Positions 43,643 through 53,592 of a stretch of DNA of 64,000 bases are shown one piece after another. A program made the position numbers and the translations under genes. Each line of letters opens with the position of its first letter. The first letter of the stretch is position 1. The notes under the pieces were generated by a model. The model did no database searches. It was given only the letters and a program-made list of their open reading frames with translations, and had not been told where the DNA came from. The DNA comes from Faecalicatena faecalis (GTDB lineage: Bacteria; Bacillota; Clostridia; Lachnospirales; Lachnospiraceae), in contig NZ_JABACJ020000001.1 in the NCBI RefSeq assembly GCF_012524165.2, positions 186,001 to 250,000 on the forward strand. The letters run 5' to 3'.

Positions 43643-43671
43643 ACTATATCACTTTACCACGGTGATGTCAA
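43643..43671 (-). promoter_or_regulatory. Minus-strand sigma-A promoter
   Basis: TTGACA (43671-43666) and TATAGT (43648-43643), 17-base spacer. Drives the short RNA described above. Confidence 0.7.
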
Positions 43672-43739
43672 GGAAAGAAATTCTAATTTTATTTTTTTTA
43701 TAAGGTTTTCACAAATTCATTAAGATTAGAAAGAATACC

Positions 43740-43769
43740 TTGCAATTTATAAGGGAAATAAGCTATACT
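43740..43769 (+). promoter_or_regulatory. Second promoter upstream of rpsJ
   Basis: TTGCAA, 18-base spacer, TATACT, about 140 bases before the main S10 promoter. Confidence 0.5.
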
Positions 43770-43910
43770 TCCAACGGTGGTACGAGAATAGAAATGGATA
43801 TTTTGAAGTAGTTTCTTCTATATAAATATGTTTTGGCGGAGAAGAAAATGTGCATTATTTCTAAAAGATGAGATTGTACGAAAAAAAATACAATAATTCC
43901 GAAAAACCAC

Positions 43911-43939
43911 TTGAAATATGCGGGCGAATCCGCTATACT
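43911..43939 (+). promoter_or_regulatory. Main promoter of the S10 operon
   Basis: TTGAAA, 17-base spacer, TATACT, placed about 5 bases before the structured leader. Confidence 0.85.
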
Positions 43940-43945
43940 AAAAAA

Positions 43946-44190
43946 GCTGTGGCATGATAGCGATGAAGCGTGAGGTTGCTGCTAAGTGCAAAGAGCACAA
44001 TAGCAGGTTTTCCGTGGAGCGAATGTCAAGTTAGGAAACTGACGACAAGTCACTGTACGAATCACAACTGATTACTGATTATCAAAGATAAGAGGTATGA
44101 AACAACGTGTGAGTTTCTCACGACACACACGGGAGAGTGTACAGTCACCGCTTGTCGTACTCAAACAAAAGTACGAAAAGGAGGCGACTT
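43946..44190 (+). ncRNA. S10 operon leader RNA
   Basis: About 245 transcribed but untranslated bases before rpsJ with purine-rich hairpins (for example GTGAG...ACAATAGCAGG and TTAGGAAACTGACGACAAGTCACTG). Length and position fit the S10 leader of Firmicutes that mediates ribosomal protein autoregulation, probably by L4. I assign it by position and general look. Confidence 0.6.
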
Positions 44191-44195
44191 TTTTT

Positions 44196-44513
44196 ATGGC
44201 AAGTCAAGTAATGAGAATCACATTGAAGGCATATGATCACCAGTTGGTTGATGCATCTGCAAAGAAAATCATCGAAACTGTAAAAAAGAACGGATCACAA
44301 GTGAGTGGACCAGTACCACTTCCGACTAAGAAGGAAGTAGTAACAATCCTGAGAGCTGTACACAAGTACAAAGACTCCAGAGAGCAGTTCGAGCAGAGAA
44401 CTCATAAGAGACTCATCGATATCATTACACCAACACAGAAGACTGTGGACGCATTATCCAGACTGGAGATGCCGGCAGGTGTTTACATTGATATCAAAAT
44501 GAAAAACAAGTAA
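44196..44513 (+). CDS. rpsJ: Ribosomal protein S10
   Basis: 105 residues from ATG 44196 (AAGGAGG ten bases upstream; the frame is open from 44097 without a site). [42 protein letters not shown] and the thumb loop around [13 protein letters not shown] are canonical. Part of the 30S head and, as NusE, of antitermination complexes. First gene of the long ribosomal operon. Confidence 0.98.
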   Translation: MASQVMRITLKAYDHQLVDASAKKIIETVKKNGSQVSGPVPLPTKKEVVTILRAVHKYKDSREQFEQRTHKRLIDIITPTQKTVDALSRLEMPAGVYIDIKMKNK

Positions 44514-44593
44514 GAACAAAATGAAAACAGTATTCCTAAAATTTAGGATGAGCGCATAACGCGTTCCGCTGTAAATCACAGGAGGTAATTATA

Positions 44594-45277
44594 ATGAAGA
44601 AAGCTATCTTAGCTACTAAAGTCGGAATGACTCAGATCTTCAACGAAGATGGAGTTTTGACTCCGGTAACTGTACTCCAGGCTGGACCATGTGTAGTAAC
44701 ACAGGTTAAGACAGTTGAGAATGACGGTTACAGCGCAGTTCAGGTCGGATTTGTTGACAAGAAAGAAAAGATTGTCACAAAAGACAAGAGCGGCAAGAAA
44801 GAAATTGCACACAGAAATGGTGTGACAAGAGCTGAAAAGGGACACTTTGACAAAGCTGGTGTTTCTGGCAAGAGATATGTAAAAGAATTCAAATTTGACA
44901 ACGCAGAGGAATATACATTGGCTCAGGAAATCAAAGCTGATATCTTTGAAGCAGGCGATAAGATCGATGCTACTGCAATTTCAAAAGGTAAAGGATTCCA
45001 GGGTGCAATCAAGCGTCACAATCAGAGCAGAGGACCTATGACACACGGTTCTAAGTTCCACCGTCACGCAGGTTCTAACGGTGCAGCATCTGATCCAAGT
45101 AAGGTATTCAAGGGCAAGAAGATGCCAGGACAGATGGGTAACAAGAAGATTACAGTTCAGAATCTTGAAATTGTAAGAGTTGATGCTGAAAACAATCTGC
45201 TTTTAGTAAAAGGCTCAGTACCGGGACCAAAGAAATGCCTGGTAACAATCAAAGAAACTGTAAAGGCTGCAAATTAG
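44594..45277 (+). CDS. rplC: Ribosomal protein L3
   Basis: 227 residues with the central loop [28 protein letters not shown] that reaches the peptidyl-transferase centre. Gene order rpsJ-rplC-rplD is standard. AGGAGG precedes ATG 44594. The gene reads [16 protein letters not shown] at its start, as expected of L3. Confidence 0.98.
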   Translation: MKKAILATKVGMTQIFNEDGVLTPVTVLQAGPCVVTQVKTVENDGYSAVQVGFVDKKEKIVTKDKSGKKEIAHRNGVTRAEKGHFDKAGVSGKRYVKEFKFDNAEEYTLAQEIKADIFEAGDKIDATAISKGKGFQGAIKRHNQSRGPMTHGSKFHRHAGSNGAASDPSKVFKGKKMPGQMGNKKITVQNLEIVRVDAENNLLLVKGSVPGPKKCLVTIKETVKAAN

Positions 45278-45309
45278 TCTGATTGACGTAAGAAAGGAGG
45301 AACACACAG

Positions 45310-45930
45310 ATGGCAAACGTATCTGTTTATAATATCGAAGGTAAAGAAGTTGGTACAATCGATTTGAACGATGCTGTATTCGGTGTTGAGGTTAACGAAC
45401 ACTTAGTACACATGGCAGTTGTAAGCCAGCTTGCAAATAATCGTCAGGGAACACAGAAAGCAAAGACACGTTCTGAAGTTTCCGGAGGCGGAAGAAAACC
45501 ATGGAGACAAAAAGGAACAGGTCATGCAAGACAGGGTTCTACAAGATCTCCGCAGTGGACAGGCGGTGGAGTTGTATTTGCTCCAGTACCGAGAGACTAC
45601 TCTTTCAAGATGAACAAGAAAGAAAAGAGAGCAGCTCTGAAATCCGCTCTTACTTCAAGAGTAGAGGAGAACAAGTTCATCGTAATCGATGACCTGAGCT
45701 TCGACGAGATCAAGACAAAGAAATTCCAGGCAGTATTAAACAACCTGAATGTGAATAAAGCACTGGTTGTTCTGGAAGATGGTAATACAAATGCTGAAAT
45801 TTCTGCAAGAAACATCGCAGGCGTGAAGACGGCTCATACAAATACACTTAACGTATTTGATATCTTAAAATACAACACAGTAATCACTACGAAAGCTGCT
45901 GTTGCAACGATCGAGGAGGTGTACGCATAA
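45310..45930 (+). CDS. rplD: Ribosomal protein L4
   Basis: 206 residues. The extended loop [25 protein letters not shown] is the one lining the peptide tunnel. L4 is also the usual autorepressor of the S10 operon, which fits the long rpsJ leader. The stop codon overlaps the start of rplW by one base. Confidence 0.98.
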   Translation: MANVSVYNIEGKEVGTIDLNDAVFGVEVNEHLVHMAVVSQLANNRQGTQKAKTRSEVSGGGRKPWRQKGTGHARQGSTRSPQWTGGGVVFAPVPRDYSFKMNKKEKRAALKSALTSRVEENKFIVIDDLSFDEIKTKKFQAVLNNLNVNKALVVLEDGNTNAEISARNIAGVKTAHTNTLNVFDILKYNTVITTKAAVATIEEVYA

Positions 45931-46229
45931 TGGCTAACGTTCAATATTATGATGTAATCCTTAAACCAGTAGTTACTGAGAAGACAATGGAGCTCATGGC
46001 TGATAAGAAATACACTTTCTTAGTTCACACAGAGGCTACAAAGTCACAGGTCAAAGAAGCTGTTGAAAAAATGTTCGCAGGAACAAAGGTAAAAAGCGTA
46101 AATACTATGAATCTTGATGGCAAAACAAAAAGACGTGGTATGACATACGGAAAAACAGCTAAGACAAAGAAAGCTATCGTTCAGTTAACAGATGATAGCG
46201 CTGATATCGAGATCTTTGAGGGACTGTAG
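45930..46229 (+). CDS. rplW: Ribosomal protein L23
   Basis: 99 residues: [43 protein letters not shown]. It forms the docking site at the tunnel exit for trigger factor and SRP. The gene is coupled to rplD and followed by an unusual 200-base gap with a hairpin repeat. Confidence 0.98.
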   Translation: MANVQYYDVILKPVVTEKTMELMADKKYTFLVHTEATKSQVKEAVEKMFAGTKVKSVNTMNLDGKTKRRGMTYGKTAKTKKAIVQLTDDSADIEIFEGL

Positions 46230-46235
46230 GCACTG

Positions 46236-46320
46236 AACACTTAGTAAGCTTACAGCGAACTTAGTGAGAAGGCCGTTCCCAAGCCTTGGCGAGGTCTTAT
46301 CGAGCCTAGGCGCACGGAAC
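46236..46320 (+). repeat. Structured hairpin repeat, copy A (before rplB)
   Basis: Stem CCTTGGC/GCCTAGG (46284-46290, 46304-46310; 6 of 7 pairs) inside GTTCC/GGAAC (46275-46279, 46316-46320), loop GAGGTCTTATCGA, with CTTAGT repeats upstream. Same architecture and loop as copy B at 51570-51662; it fills the rplW-rplB gap. Confidence 0.75.
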
Positions 46321-46438
46321 TTGATATCACTTGATGCACCTAATCAGGCAGCTCTGCTTGATGTACGAGCATCAGTCAACAATATACGGTGCAATTCCGT
46401 GAAACAAATAATCAGGCAAAACGAAAGGAGAGATAGTA

Positions 46439-47281
46439 ATGGGAATCAAAACATATAACCCATATACACCTTCCAGAAGACAGATGACTGGCTCTGATTT
46501 CTCTGAAATCACAAAGACAACTCCTGAGAAGTCCTTACTGGATTCCAAGAGCAGAAAAGCTGGTCGTAATAATCAGGGTAAAATCACAGTTAGACACCGC
46601 GGAGGCGGAGCTAAGAAGAAATATAGAATCGTAGACTTCAAGAGAAAGAAAGACGGAATTCCGGCAACAGTAGTTGGAATCGAGTACGATCCGAACAGAT
46701 CAGCTAACATCGCATTAATCTGCTATGCAGACGGCGAGAAGGCTTACATCCTTGCTCCAGAAGGATTAAAGGACGGAATGAAGGTTATGAACGGACCAGA
46801 AGCAGAAGTAAGAGTAGGAAACTGCCTGCCGCTTTCTGAGATTCCGGTTGGTACACAGATCCACAACATCGAGTTATATCCTGGAAAAGGCGGACAGCTT
46901 GTTCGTTCAGCAGGAAACAGCGCTCAGTTGATGGCTAAAGAAGGAAAATACGCAACACTGAGACTTCCATCTGGTGAGATGAGAATGGTTCCAATCATTT
47001 GCAGAGCATCTGTTGGTGTCGTAGGTAACGGAGAGCACAACCTGATCAACGTTGGTAAAGCAGGTCGTACACGTCACATGGGTATCAGACCTACAGTACG
47101 TGGTTCCGTTATGAACCCGAACGACCATCCGCATGGTGGTGGTGAAGGTAAGACAGGTATCGGACGTCCAGGTCCATGTACACCATGGGGCAAACCGGCA
47201 CTTGGTCTTAAGACACGTAAGAAAAACAAAGCTTCTAACAAGTTAATTGTAAGAAGAAGAGATGGAAAAGCAATCAAATAA
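46439..47281 (+). CDS. rplB: Ribosomal protein L2
   Basis: 280 residues, starting [23 protein letters not shown], with [22 protein letters not shown] and [26 protein letters not shown] at the end containing the His implicated in peptide transfer. It binds 23S rRNA domains II and IV and bridges to the 30S. AAAGGAGAGATAGTA gives the ribosome site. Confidence 0.98.
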   Translation: MGIKTYNPYTPSRRQMTGSDFSEITKTTPEKSLLDSKSRKAGRNNQGKITVRHRGGGAKKKYRIVDFKRKKDGIPATVVGIEYDPNRSANIALICYADGEKAYILAPEGLKDGMKVMNGPEAEVRVGNCLPLSEIPVGTQIHNIELYPGKGGQLVRSAGNSAQLMAKEGKYATLRLPSGEMRMVPIICRASVGVVGNGEHNLINVGKAGRTRHMGIRPTVRGSVMNPNDHPHGGGEGKTGIGRPGPCTPWGKPALGLKTRKKNKASNKLIVRRRDGKAIK

Positions 47282-47306
47282 TTAGTTTACAAGGAGGTTA
47301 GAACTT

Positions 47307-47588
47307 ATGGCTCGCTCACTTAAAAAAGGACCATTTGCAGACGAAAGCTTACTGAAAAAAGTTGACGCTATGAACGCTGCAGGTGATAAATCAGTTATTA
47401 AGACATGGTCACGTCGTTCTACAATCTTCCCGTCATTCGTTGGACACACTTTTGCTGTCCATGACGGAAGAAAGCATGTGCCTGTATATGTTACAGAAGA
47501 TATGGTTGGACACAAACTCGGAGAGTTCGTAGCAACCAGAACATACAGAGGACACGGAAAAGACGACAAGAAGTCAAAGGTTAGATAA
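47307..47588 (+). CDS. rpsS: Ribosomal protein S19
   Basis: 93 residues: [19 protein letters not shown] and [36 protein letters not shown]. It contacts S13 in the 30S head and tRNA. Standard position between rplB and rplV; AGGAGG before ATG 47307. Confidence 0.98.
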   Translation: MARSLKKGPFADESLLKKVDAMNAAGDKSVIKTWSRRSTIFPSFVGHTFAVHDGRKHVPVYVTEDMVGHKLGEFVATRTYRGHGKDDKKSKVR

Positions 47589-47617
47589 TATAGAGTATTC
47601 GAAAGGAGGGTTCATCC

Positions 47618-48004
47618 ATGGCTAAAGGACATAGATCCCAAATCAAGAGAGAAAGAAATGAGCAGAAAGACACAAGACCATCAGCTAAGATTTCTTACGC
47701 TAGAGTGTCAGTTCAGAAAGCTTGCTTCGTATTGGATGCCATCAGAGGTAAGGATGTACAGACAGCACTTGGTATTTTAGCTTATAATCCAAGATATGCT
47801 TCAAGTGTAATAGAGAAATTATTAAAATCAGCAATCGCAAATGCTGAGAACAACAACGGTATGAATGTTGAGAACCTTTATATTGAAGAGTGTTACGCAA
47901 ATAAAGGACCAACAATGAAGAGAATCAGACCAAGAGCACAGGGCAGAGCTTATAGAATCGAGAAGAGAATGAGCCACATCACAATCGTGCTTAATGAAAG
48001 ATAA
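47618..48004 (+). CDS. rplV: Ribosomal protein L22
   Basis: 128 residues with the tunnel-lining hairpin ending [22 protein letters not shown]. Changes in this hairpin give macrolide resistance in other bacteria; nothing unusual is seen here. The N-terminal start [18 protein letters not shown] is longer and more basic than that of E. coli L22. Confidence 0.97.
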   Translation: MAKGHRSQIKRERNEQKDTRPSAKISYARVSVQKACFVLDAIRGKDVQTALGILAYNPRYASSVIEKLLKSAIANAENNNGMNVENLYIEECYANKGPTMKRIRPRAQGRAYRIEKRMSHITIVLNER

Positions 48005-48018
48005 TAAGGAGGGCAATA

Positions 48019-48675
48019 ATGGGACAGAAAGTTAATCCTCATGGCTTAAGAGTCGGCGTTATCAAAGACTGGGACTCCAAATGGTATGCAGAAAAAGATT
48101 TCGCAGACAACCTGGTAGAAGACCATGAAATCAGAAAATTCCTTAAGAAGAAATTATACAGCGCAGGTGTTTCAAGAATCGAGATCGAGAGAGCATCTGA
48201 CCGCGTTAAGATCATCATCTATACAGCTAAACCTGGTGTAGTAATCGGTAAAGGCGGTTCTGAGATCGAGAAAGTGAAAGCTGAGTTAAAGCAGTTCACA
48301 GACAAGAAGCTGATCGTTGATATCAAAGAAATTAAGAGACCTGACAAAGATGCTCAGTTAGTAGCTGAGAACATTGCTCAGCAGCTTGAGAACCGTATTT
48401 CATTCAGACGTGCTATGAAGTCCTGCATGTCAAGAACAATGAAGTCCGGAGCACTTGGTGTGAAGACATCTGTTTCAGGACGTCTTGGCGGAGCTGATAT
48501 GGCCCGTACAGAGTTCTACAGTGAAGGAACTATCCCGCTTCAGACACTGAGAGCTGACATTGATTATGGATTCGCAGAAGCTGACACAACTTACGGAAAA
48601 GTCGGTGTAAAGGTTTGGATTTACAAAGGCGAAGTTCTTCCGACTAAAGCAGATAAGGAAGGGAGCGATAAATAA
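48019..48675 (+). CDS. rpsC: Ribosomal protein S3
   Basis: 218 residues, [13 protein letters not shown] start and a KH domain [18 protein letters not shown] near residues 75-92. It lines the mRNA entry tunnel. The stop codon TAA overlaps the ATG of rplP by one base. Confidence 0.98.
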   Translation: MGQKVNPHGLRVGVIKDWDSKWYAEKDFADNLVEDHEIRKFLKKKLYSAGVSRIEIERASDRVKIIIYTAKPGVVIGKGGSEIEKVKAELKQFTDKKLIVDIKEIKRPDKDAQLVAENIAQQLENRISFRRAMKSCMSRTMKSGALGVKTSVSGRLGGADMARTEFYSEGTIPLQTLRADIDYGFAEADTTYGKVGVKVWIYKGEVLPTKADKEGSDK

Positions 48676-49112
48676 TGTTAATGCCAAAAAGAGTTAAACG
48701 TCGTAAACAGTTCCGTGGCACCATGAAAGGAAAAGCTTTAAGAGGCAACAAGATTTCCTACGGTGAGTACGGTATCGTTGCAACAGAGCCATGCTGGATT
48801 CGTTCCAACCAGATCGAGGCAGCCCGTGTTGCTATGACACGTTACATCAAACGTGGTGGTAAAGTTTGGATCAAAATTTTCCCGGATAAGCCGGTAACTC
48901 ATAAACCTCTTGAAGTTCGTATGGGTAAAGGAAAAGGTGCCCTGGAATACTGGGTAGCAGTAGTTAAGCCGGGCCGCGTTATGTTTGAAATTGCAGGAGT
49001 ACCAGAGGAAACAGCTAGAGAGGCACTTCGACTTGCAATGCATAAGTTACCTTGCAAATGCAAAATCGTTTCTCGCGCAGACTTAGAAGGCGGTGATAAC
49101 AGTGAAAATTAA
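48675..49112 (+). CDS. rplP: Ribosomal protein L16
   Basis: 145 residues from ATG 48675, [42 protein letters not shown]. It positions the A-site tRNA in the 50S. A second ATG at 48681 is possible; GGGAG at 48661-48665 suits the first. It overlaps rpmC by 11 bases. Confidence 0.97.
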   Translation: MLMPKRVKRRKQFRGTMKGKALRGNKISYGEYGIVATEPCWIRSNQIEAARVAMTRYIKRGGKVWIKIFPDKPVTHKPLEVRMGKGKGALEYWVAVVKPGRVMFEIAGVPEETAREALRLAMHKLPCKCKIVSRADLEGGDNSEN

Positions 49113-49308
49113 TACATTTGTACAAGAATTAAAAGGAAAATCCGTTGAGGAATTAAATGAAGAATTAGTAGCTGCTAAGAAGGAACTCTTTAACTTAAGA
49201 TTCCAGAATGCAACTAACCAGTTAGATAATACAAGCAGAATCAAAGAAGTGAGAAAGAATATCGCTCGTATCCAGACAGTGATAACTGAAGCTTCTAAAG
49301 CTGAATAG
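49102..49308 (+). CDS. rpmC: Ribosomal protein L29
   Basis: 68 residues from GTG 49102, preceded by GAAGGCGG; the frame is open to 49093 without ribosome-site support. [34 protein letters not shown] is the family helix hairpin. It sits near the tunnel exit beside L23. Confidence 0.96.
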   Translation: MKINTFVQELKGKSVEELNEELVAAKKELFNLRFQNATNQLDNTSRIKEVRKNIARIQTVITEASKAE

Positions 49309-49319
49309 GAGGTCGTACT

Positions 49320-49577
49320 GTGGAAGAAAGAAATCTTAGAAAAACCCGTACAGGCAAGGTTGTTAGTGACAAGATGGACAAAACAATCGTTGTTGCAGTT
49401 GAAGACCACGTTAAGCATCCACTTTATAAGAAGATCGTAAAAAGAACTTATAAATTGAAAGCTCATGATGAGAAGAATGAGTGTAACGTTGGAGATAAAG
49501 TAAAAGTTATGGAAACAAGACCATTATCTAAAGATAAGAGATGGAGACTTGTAGAGATCGTAGAAAAAGCAAAATAA
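49320..49577 (+). CDS. rpsQ: Ribosomal protein S17
   Basis: 85 residues from GTG 49320 behind [34 protein letters not shown] and [20 protein letters not shown] are standard S17; a primary 16S binder. The next gene is 92 bases away, a somewhat longer gap than elsewhere. Confidence 0.97.
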   Translation: MEERNLRKTRTGKVVSDKMDKTIVVAVEDHVKHPLYKKIVKRTYKLKAHDEKNECNVGDKVKVMETRPLSKDKRWRLVEIVEKAK

Positions 49578-49669
49578 TATGCCCGCATTAGTTTGGACCA
49601 TGTGTCCTTAGGCAGGTTATGTTGGACAGATAGTTCAATAAGCGTATAATTTGAAGGAGGTTTACCTGC

Positions 49670-50038
49670 ATGATACAACAAGAAAGTAGACTTAAAGTAG
49701 CAGACAACACAGGTGCTAAAGAGTTACTGTGTATCCGTGTACTTGGCGGTTCTACAAGAAGATATGCCAATATCGGAGATGTGATCGTTGCGACTGTTAA
49801 AGATGCAACACCAGGCGGCGTTGTAAAAAAAGGTGACGTTGTGAAAGCTGTAGTTGTCCGTACTGTTAAAGGCGCACGTCGTAAAGACGGTTCCTATATC
49901 AGATTCGACGAAAATGCTGCTGTTATTATAAAAGACGATTTGAACCCACGTGGAACACGTATTTTTGGACCAGTAGCCAGAGAGCTCAGAGACAAGAAGT
50001 TTATGAAGATTGTTTCTTTAGCTCCGGAAGTACTGTAG
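49670..50038 (+). CDS. rplN: Ribosomal protein L14
   Basis: 122 residues: [28 protein letters not shown] and [18 protein letters not shown]. It contacts the 30S at an intersubunit bridge. AAGGAGG before ATG 49670; L24 follows after 13 bases. Confidence 0.98.
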   Translation: MIQQESRLKVADNTGAKELLCIRVLGGSTRRYANIGDVIVATVKDATPGGVVKKGDVVKAVVVRTVKGARRKDGSYIRFDENAAVIIKDDLNPRGTRIFGPVARELRDKKFMKIVSLAPEVL

Positions 50039-50051
50039 GGAGGTGCCGAGA

Positions 50052-50363
50052 ATGTCAACTATGAAGATCAAAAAAGGCGACACTGTTAAAGTAATCGCTG
50101 GAAAAGACAAAGACAAAGAAGGCAAAGTTATTGCTGTAAATAAAAAAGACGGAAAAGTTCTGGTTGAAGGTGTCAACATGCTGACAAAGCACACAAAGCC
50201 AAGCGCTGCTAATCAGAATGGCGGTATCATCCATCAGGAAGGACCAATCGATATTTCCAATGTTATGTATGTACACAAAGGAAAAGCTACAAGAATTGGT
50301 TTCAAAATGGATGGAGACAAAAAGGTACGTGTTGCTAAGGCAACAGGCGAAGTGATTGATTAA
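50052..50363 (+). CDS. rplX: Ribosomal protein L24
   Basis: 103 residues from ATG 50052 (GGGAGGTG upstream; 50043 overlaps that site). KOW motif [36 protein letters not shown]. An assembly initiator of the 50S. Confidence 0.97.
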   Translation: MSTMKIKKGDTVKVIAGKDKDKEGKVIAVNKKDGKVLVEGVNMLTKHTKPSAANQNGGIIHQEGPIDISNVMYVHKGKATRIGFKMDGDKKVRVAKATGEVID

Positions 50364-50386
50364 TTCAAGGAAGGAGGTCCAGAACT

Positions 50387-50926
50387 TTGAGTAGACTGAA
50401 AGAGACATATCAGAATGAGATCGTTGATGCAATGATCAAAAAATTTGGATATAAAAATATAATGGAAGTGCCGAAGCTTGACAAGGTTGTTATCAACATG
50501 GGTGTAGGCGAAGCAAAAGACAACGCAAAAGTATTAGAGTCAGCTGTAGCTGATCTTGAGAAGATTTCCGGACAGAAAGCAGTTCTTACAAGAGCTAAGA
50601 ACTCAGTCGCTAACTTCAAGATCAGAGAAGGCATGGCTATCGGATGTAAAGTTACATTAAGAGGAGAAAGAATGTATGAGTTCGTTGATCGTCTGATCAA
50701 CCTTGCATTACCTCGTGTACGTGACTTCAGAGGTGTTAACCCGAACGCATTCGACGGAAGAGGCAACTACGCTCTTGGTATCAAAGAGCAGCTGATTTTC
50801 CCTGAAATCGAGTACGATAAAGTAGACAAAGTCAGAGGTATGGATGTAATTTTCGTTACAACAGCTAAGACTGACGAAGAAGCTCGTGAATTATTGACTC
50901 AGTTCAATATGCCATTCACTAAGTAA
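50387..50926 (+). CDS. rplE: Ribosomal protein L5
   Basis: 179 residues from a TTG start, [24 protein letters not shown], with GGAGGTCC upstream. [15 protein letters not shown] and [43 protein letters not shown] are typical. It forms the central protuberance with 5S rRNA. TTG start is uncommon among these genes. Confidence 0.97.
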   Translation: MSRLKETYQNEIVDAMIKKFGYKNIMEVPKLDKVVINMGVGEAKDNAKVLESAVADLEKISGQKAVLTRAKNSVANFKIREGMAIGCKVTLRGERMYEFVDRLINLALPRVRDFRGVNPNAFDGRGNYALGIKEQLIFPEIEYDKVDKVRGMDVIFVTTAKTDEEARELLTQFNMPFTK

Positions 50927-50939
50927 AGGAGGGAAATTC

Positions 50940-51125
50940 ATGGCTAAGACATCAATGAAAATCAAACAGCAGCGCAATGCAAAATTCTCTACCAGAGAAT
51001 ACAACCGCTGCAGAATCTGTGGACGTCCACATGCATATTTGAGAAAATATGGAATCTGCCGTATTTGCTTCCGTGAACTGGCATATAAAGGACAAATCCC
51101 AGGTGTTAGAAAAGCAAGCTGGTAA
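50940..51125 (+). CDS. rpsN: Ribosomal protein S14, zinc-binding type
   Basis: 61 residues with two CxxC pairs, CRICG and CRICF, so the C+ zinc form. [24 protein letters not shown] is normal. Zinc-lacking paralogues usually replace this under zinc shortage; none is visible in the window. Confidence 0.98.
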   Translation: MAKTSMKIKQQRNAKFSTREYNRCRICGRPHAYLRKYGICRICFRELAYKGQIPGVRKASW

Positions 51126-51158
51126 TTCACCAAATAGAAATAAGGAGGTCAATAATCA

Positions 51159-51560
51159 ATGACTATGAGTGATCCAATCGCAGATATGCTTACAAGAATC
51201 CGTAATGCAAATACTGCTAAACATGATACAGTTGATGTTCCTGCATCAAAGATGAAAATCGCGATTGCTGAGATTCTTTTCAACGAAGGTTATATTCAGA
51301 AATTTGACATCGTTGAAGATGGAAACTTCAAGACAATCCACATCACATTGAAATATGGTGCAGATAAGAACGAAAAAGTTATTTCCGGTCTGAAGAGAAT
51401 CTCTAAGCCAGGACTTCGTGTATATGCTAACAGCGAAGATATGCCGAAGGTACTTGGTGGACTCGGAACAGCAATCGTTTCCACAAACAAAGGTGTAATC
51501 ACAGACAAAGAAGCCAGAAAACTTGGCGTAGGCGGAGAAGTTCTCTGCTTCGTTTGGTAG
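51159..51560 (+). CDS. rpsH: Ribosomal protein S8
   Basis: 133 residues: [33 protein letters not shown] and [23 protein letters not shown] primary 16S rRNA binder and, in E. coli, regulator of the spc operon. AAGGAGG before ATG 51159. A structured repeat lies directly downstream. Confidence 0.98.
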   Translation: MTMSDPIADMLTRIRNANTAKHDTVDVPASKMKIAIAEILFNEGYIQKFDIVEDGNFKTIHITLKYGADKNEKVISGLKRISKPGLRVYANSEDMPKVLGGLGTAIVSTNKGVITDKEARKLGVGGEVLCFVW

Positions 51561-51569
51561 GCCGAAAGC

Positions 51570-51662
51570 AACTTAGTAAGTCCAAGCGTTAGCGCCGGAC
51601 GAACTTAGTGCGAGGCCGTTCTTGGAACTTAGCGAGGTCTTTCCGAGCTTAGCGACAAGAAC
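51570..51662 (+). repeat. Structured hairpin repeat, copy B (before rplF)
   Basis: Stem GTTCTTG/CAAGAAC (51618-51624, 51656-51662) around CTTAGC/GCTTAG (51628-51633, 51647-51652; one mismatch), loop GAGGTCTTTCCGA (11 of 13 bases identical to copy A). A smaller GTCC/GGAC hairpin lies upstream. Confidence 0.8.
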
Positions 51663-51774
51663 ATGTCCGATAGAAAAAGAGTACAGAAAAGAAATTTTCA
51701 AGTACTCACAGCAACTGAAAACAGAGAAGCCACATAGCAGCTTCTCCGAGAATTTAAGTTATAGGAGGTACGGT

Positions 51775-52317
51775 ATGTCACGTATAGGAAGACTGCCAAT
51801 CGCAATCCCAGCAGGTGTAACTGTTGACATTGCAGAGAACAATGTAGTGACTGTAACAGGTCCTAAGGGAACTCTTTGTAAAGAGCTTCCAGTAGAAATG
51901 GAAATCAAAAAAGAAGGCGAAGAAGTAATCGTTACAAGACCGAATGATTTAAAGAGAATGAAATCTTTACATGGTCTGACAAGAACACTGATCAACAACA
52001 TGGTTGTTGGTGTAACAGACGGATACCAGAAGGTTCTGGAAGTGAACGGTGTTGGTTACAGAGCAGCTAAATCAGGAAACAAATTGACATTAAGCTTAGG
52101 ATACTCTCATCCAGTTGAGATGACTGACCCAGAAGGTGTTGAGACTGTTCTGGAAGGTCAGAATAAAATTACTGTCAAAGGTATCGATAAAGAAAAAGTA
52201 GGCCAATACGCAGCTGAAATCAGAGACAAGAGAAGACCGGAGCCATATAAGGGCAAGGGTATCAAGTATGCTGATGAAGTAATCAGACGTAAAGTTGGTA
52301 AGACTGGTAAGAAATAA
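51775..52317 (+). CDS. rplF: Ribosomal protein L6
   Basis: 180 residues from ATG 51775 (AGGAGG upstream; the frame is open from 51622). [23 protein letters not shown] and [23 protein letters not shown] are standard. It stands next to the sarcin-ricin loop. The ~215-base gap before it contains copy B of the structured repeat. Confidence 0.98.
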   Translation: MSRIGRLPIAIPAGVTVDIAENNVVTVTGPKGTLCKELPVEMEIKKEGEEVIVTRPNDLKRMKSLHGLTRTLINNMVVGVTDGYQKVLEVNGVGYRAAKSGNKLTLSLGYSHPVEMTDPEGVETVLEGQNKITVKGIDKEKVGQYAAEIRDKRRPEPYKGKGIKYADEVIRRKVGKTGKK

Positions 52318-52334
52318 TTAAGGAGAGTGTGAAA

Positions 52335-52703
52335 ATGGTTAGTAAGAAATCAAGAAGCGAAGTTCGTAGAAAAAAACACATGAAATTACGTAACCGTTTC
52401 AGCGGTACTGCTGAAAGACCACGTTTAGCTGTGTTTAGAAGTAATAATCATATGTATGCTCAGATTATTGACGATACAGTTGGAAATACACTGGTTTCAG
52501 CTTCCACTCTTCAGAAAGACGTGAAAGCAGAATTGGAGAAAACCAACAACGTTGATGCAGCAGCATATTTAGGAAAAGTAATTGCTGAGAAGGCAAAAGA
52601 AAAAGGTATTACAGATGTTGTCTTTGACAGAGGCGGCTTTATATACCAGGGTAAAATCAAAGCATTAGCAGACGCAGCTAGAGAAGCTGGGTTGAATTTC
52701 TAA
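52335..52703 (+). CDS. rplR: Ribosomal protein L18
   Basis: 122 residues from ATG 52335 (AGGAG at 52321-52325). [34 protein letters not shown] and [24 protein letters not shown]. It binds 5S rRNA with L5. GTG 52329 is possible but sits too near the site. Confidence 0.97.
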   Translation: MVSKKSRSEVRRKKHMKLRNRFSGTAERPRLAVFRSNNHMYAQIIDDTVGNTLVSASTLQKDVKAELEKTNNVDAAAYLGKVIAEKAKEKGITDVVFDRGGFIYQGKIKALADAAREAGLNF

Positions 52704-52718
52704 GAAGGGAGAACACAT

Positions 52719-53228
52719 ATGAAACAAGAACGTATTGATGCTAGCCAGTTGGAATTAACAGAAAAAGTGGTATCAATTAAGCGTGTTACCAAAGTTGTTA
52801 AAGGTGGTCGTAACTTCAGATTCACAGCTTTAGTAGTTGTTGGCGATGGTAAAGGCCATGTTGGTGCAGGTTTAGGAAAAGCTACTGAAATCCCAGAGGC
52901 TATCCGCAAAGGAAAAGAGGATGCAGCAAAGAAACTGATCACTGTTGCAATGGATGAAAACGAAAGTGTAACACACGATGTAATCGGTAAATTCGGAAGC
53001 GCTTCCGTATTACTGAAGAAGGCTCCAGACGGTACTGGAGTTATTGCCGGAGGTCCGGCACGTGCGGTAATCGAGATGGCAGGAATCAAGAACATCCGTA
53101 CAAAATCTTTAGGTTCTAACAACAAGCAGAACGTAGTTCTTGCTACAATCGAAGGACTCAAAGAGATCAAGACCCCAGAGGCAGTTGCAAAACTTCGTGG
53201 AAAATCAGTTGACGAGATCGTAGGCTAA
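52719..53228 (+). CDS. rpsE: Ribosomal protein S5
   Basis: 169 residues with the S5 motif [31 protein letters not shown]. It lines the mRNA entry channel and affects accuracy. A 155-base gap with a tandem hairpin array follows instead of the usual short spacer to rpmD. Confidence 0.98.
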   Translation: MKQERIDASQLELTEKVVSIKRVTKVVKGGRNFRFTALVVVGDGKGHVGAGLGKATEIPEAIRKGKEDAAKKLITVAMDENESVTHDVIGKFGSASVLLKKAPDGTGVIAGGPARAVIEMAGIKNIRTKSLGSNNKQNVVLATIEGLKEIKTPEAVAKLRGKSVDEIVG

Positions 53229-53231
53229 TAA

Positions 53232-53365
53232 GATAGAGCTTTGCTCTATCGCATAAGAAGATAGAGCCTGTCTCTATCGCATAAAAAGGTAGAGCCTGTC
53301 TCTATCGCATAAGAAGGTAGAGCTCGCCTCTATTGTATAAGATGGATAGAGCTATTTTTTCTATC
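53232..53365 (+). repeat. Tandem array of five 28-nt hairpins between rpsE and rpmD
   Basis: Units start at 53232, 53260, 53288, 53316 and 53345, a period of 28,28,28,29. Each has GATAGAG or GGTAGAG paired with CTCTATC or CTCTATT and a spacer GCATAAGAA. Arms differ by pairs that keep the stem (including G-U). The last unit has a U-rich loop. Confidence 0.85.
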
Positions 53366-53383
53366 GTGTAGGAGGTAAATAGA

Positions 53384-53566
53384 ATGGCAAATTTAAAGAT
53401 TACACTGGTTAAGTCTACAATCGGTGCTGTGCCGAAGCATAAAAGAACTGTTGAAGCTCTTGGACTCAAGAAGCTCAACAAGACAGTTGTATTACCGGAT
53501 AATGCAGCTACCAGAGGCATGGTACAGCAGGTTAGACACTTAGTGAAAGTTGAAGAAGAAGCGTAA
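53384..53566 (+). CDS. rpmD: Ribosomal protein L30
   Basis: 60 residues: [37 protein letters not shown]. Present in most but not all bacteria. GGAGGTAAAT precedes ATG 53384, right after the tandem hairpin array. Confidence 0.97.
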   Translation: MANLKITLVKSTIGAVPKHKRTVEALGLKKLNKTVVLPDNAATRGMVQQVRHLVKVEEEA

Positions 53567-53592
53567 ATTATAAAAGATAAGGAGGTAAGATC

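Noticed and set aside
43553..43664. Small gene starting ATG 43556 on the plus strand
   Set aside because: The AAAGGAG abuts the ATG with no spacing, the 37-codon product resembles nothing, and the stretch overlaps a good minus-strand promoter and terminator.
46264..46458. Coding frame between rplW and rplB
   Set aside because: It covers the structured repeat A and has no ribosome site; it is a by-product of the hairpin sequence.
51622..51774. N-terminal extension of L6
   Set aside because: It falls in repeat B and normal L6 begins MSRIGRLPI at 51775 behind AGGAGG.
53232..53365. CRISPR array
   Set aside because: The 28-base units are contiguous self-complementary hairpins with no variable spacers between them and no cas genes nearby.
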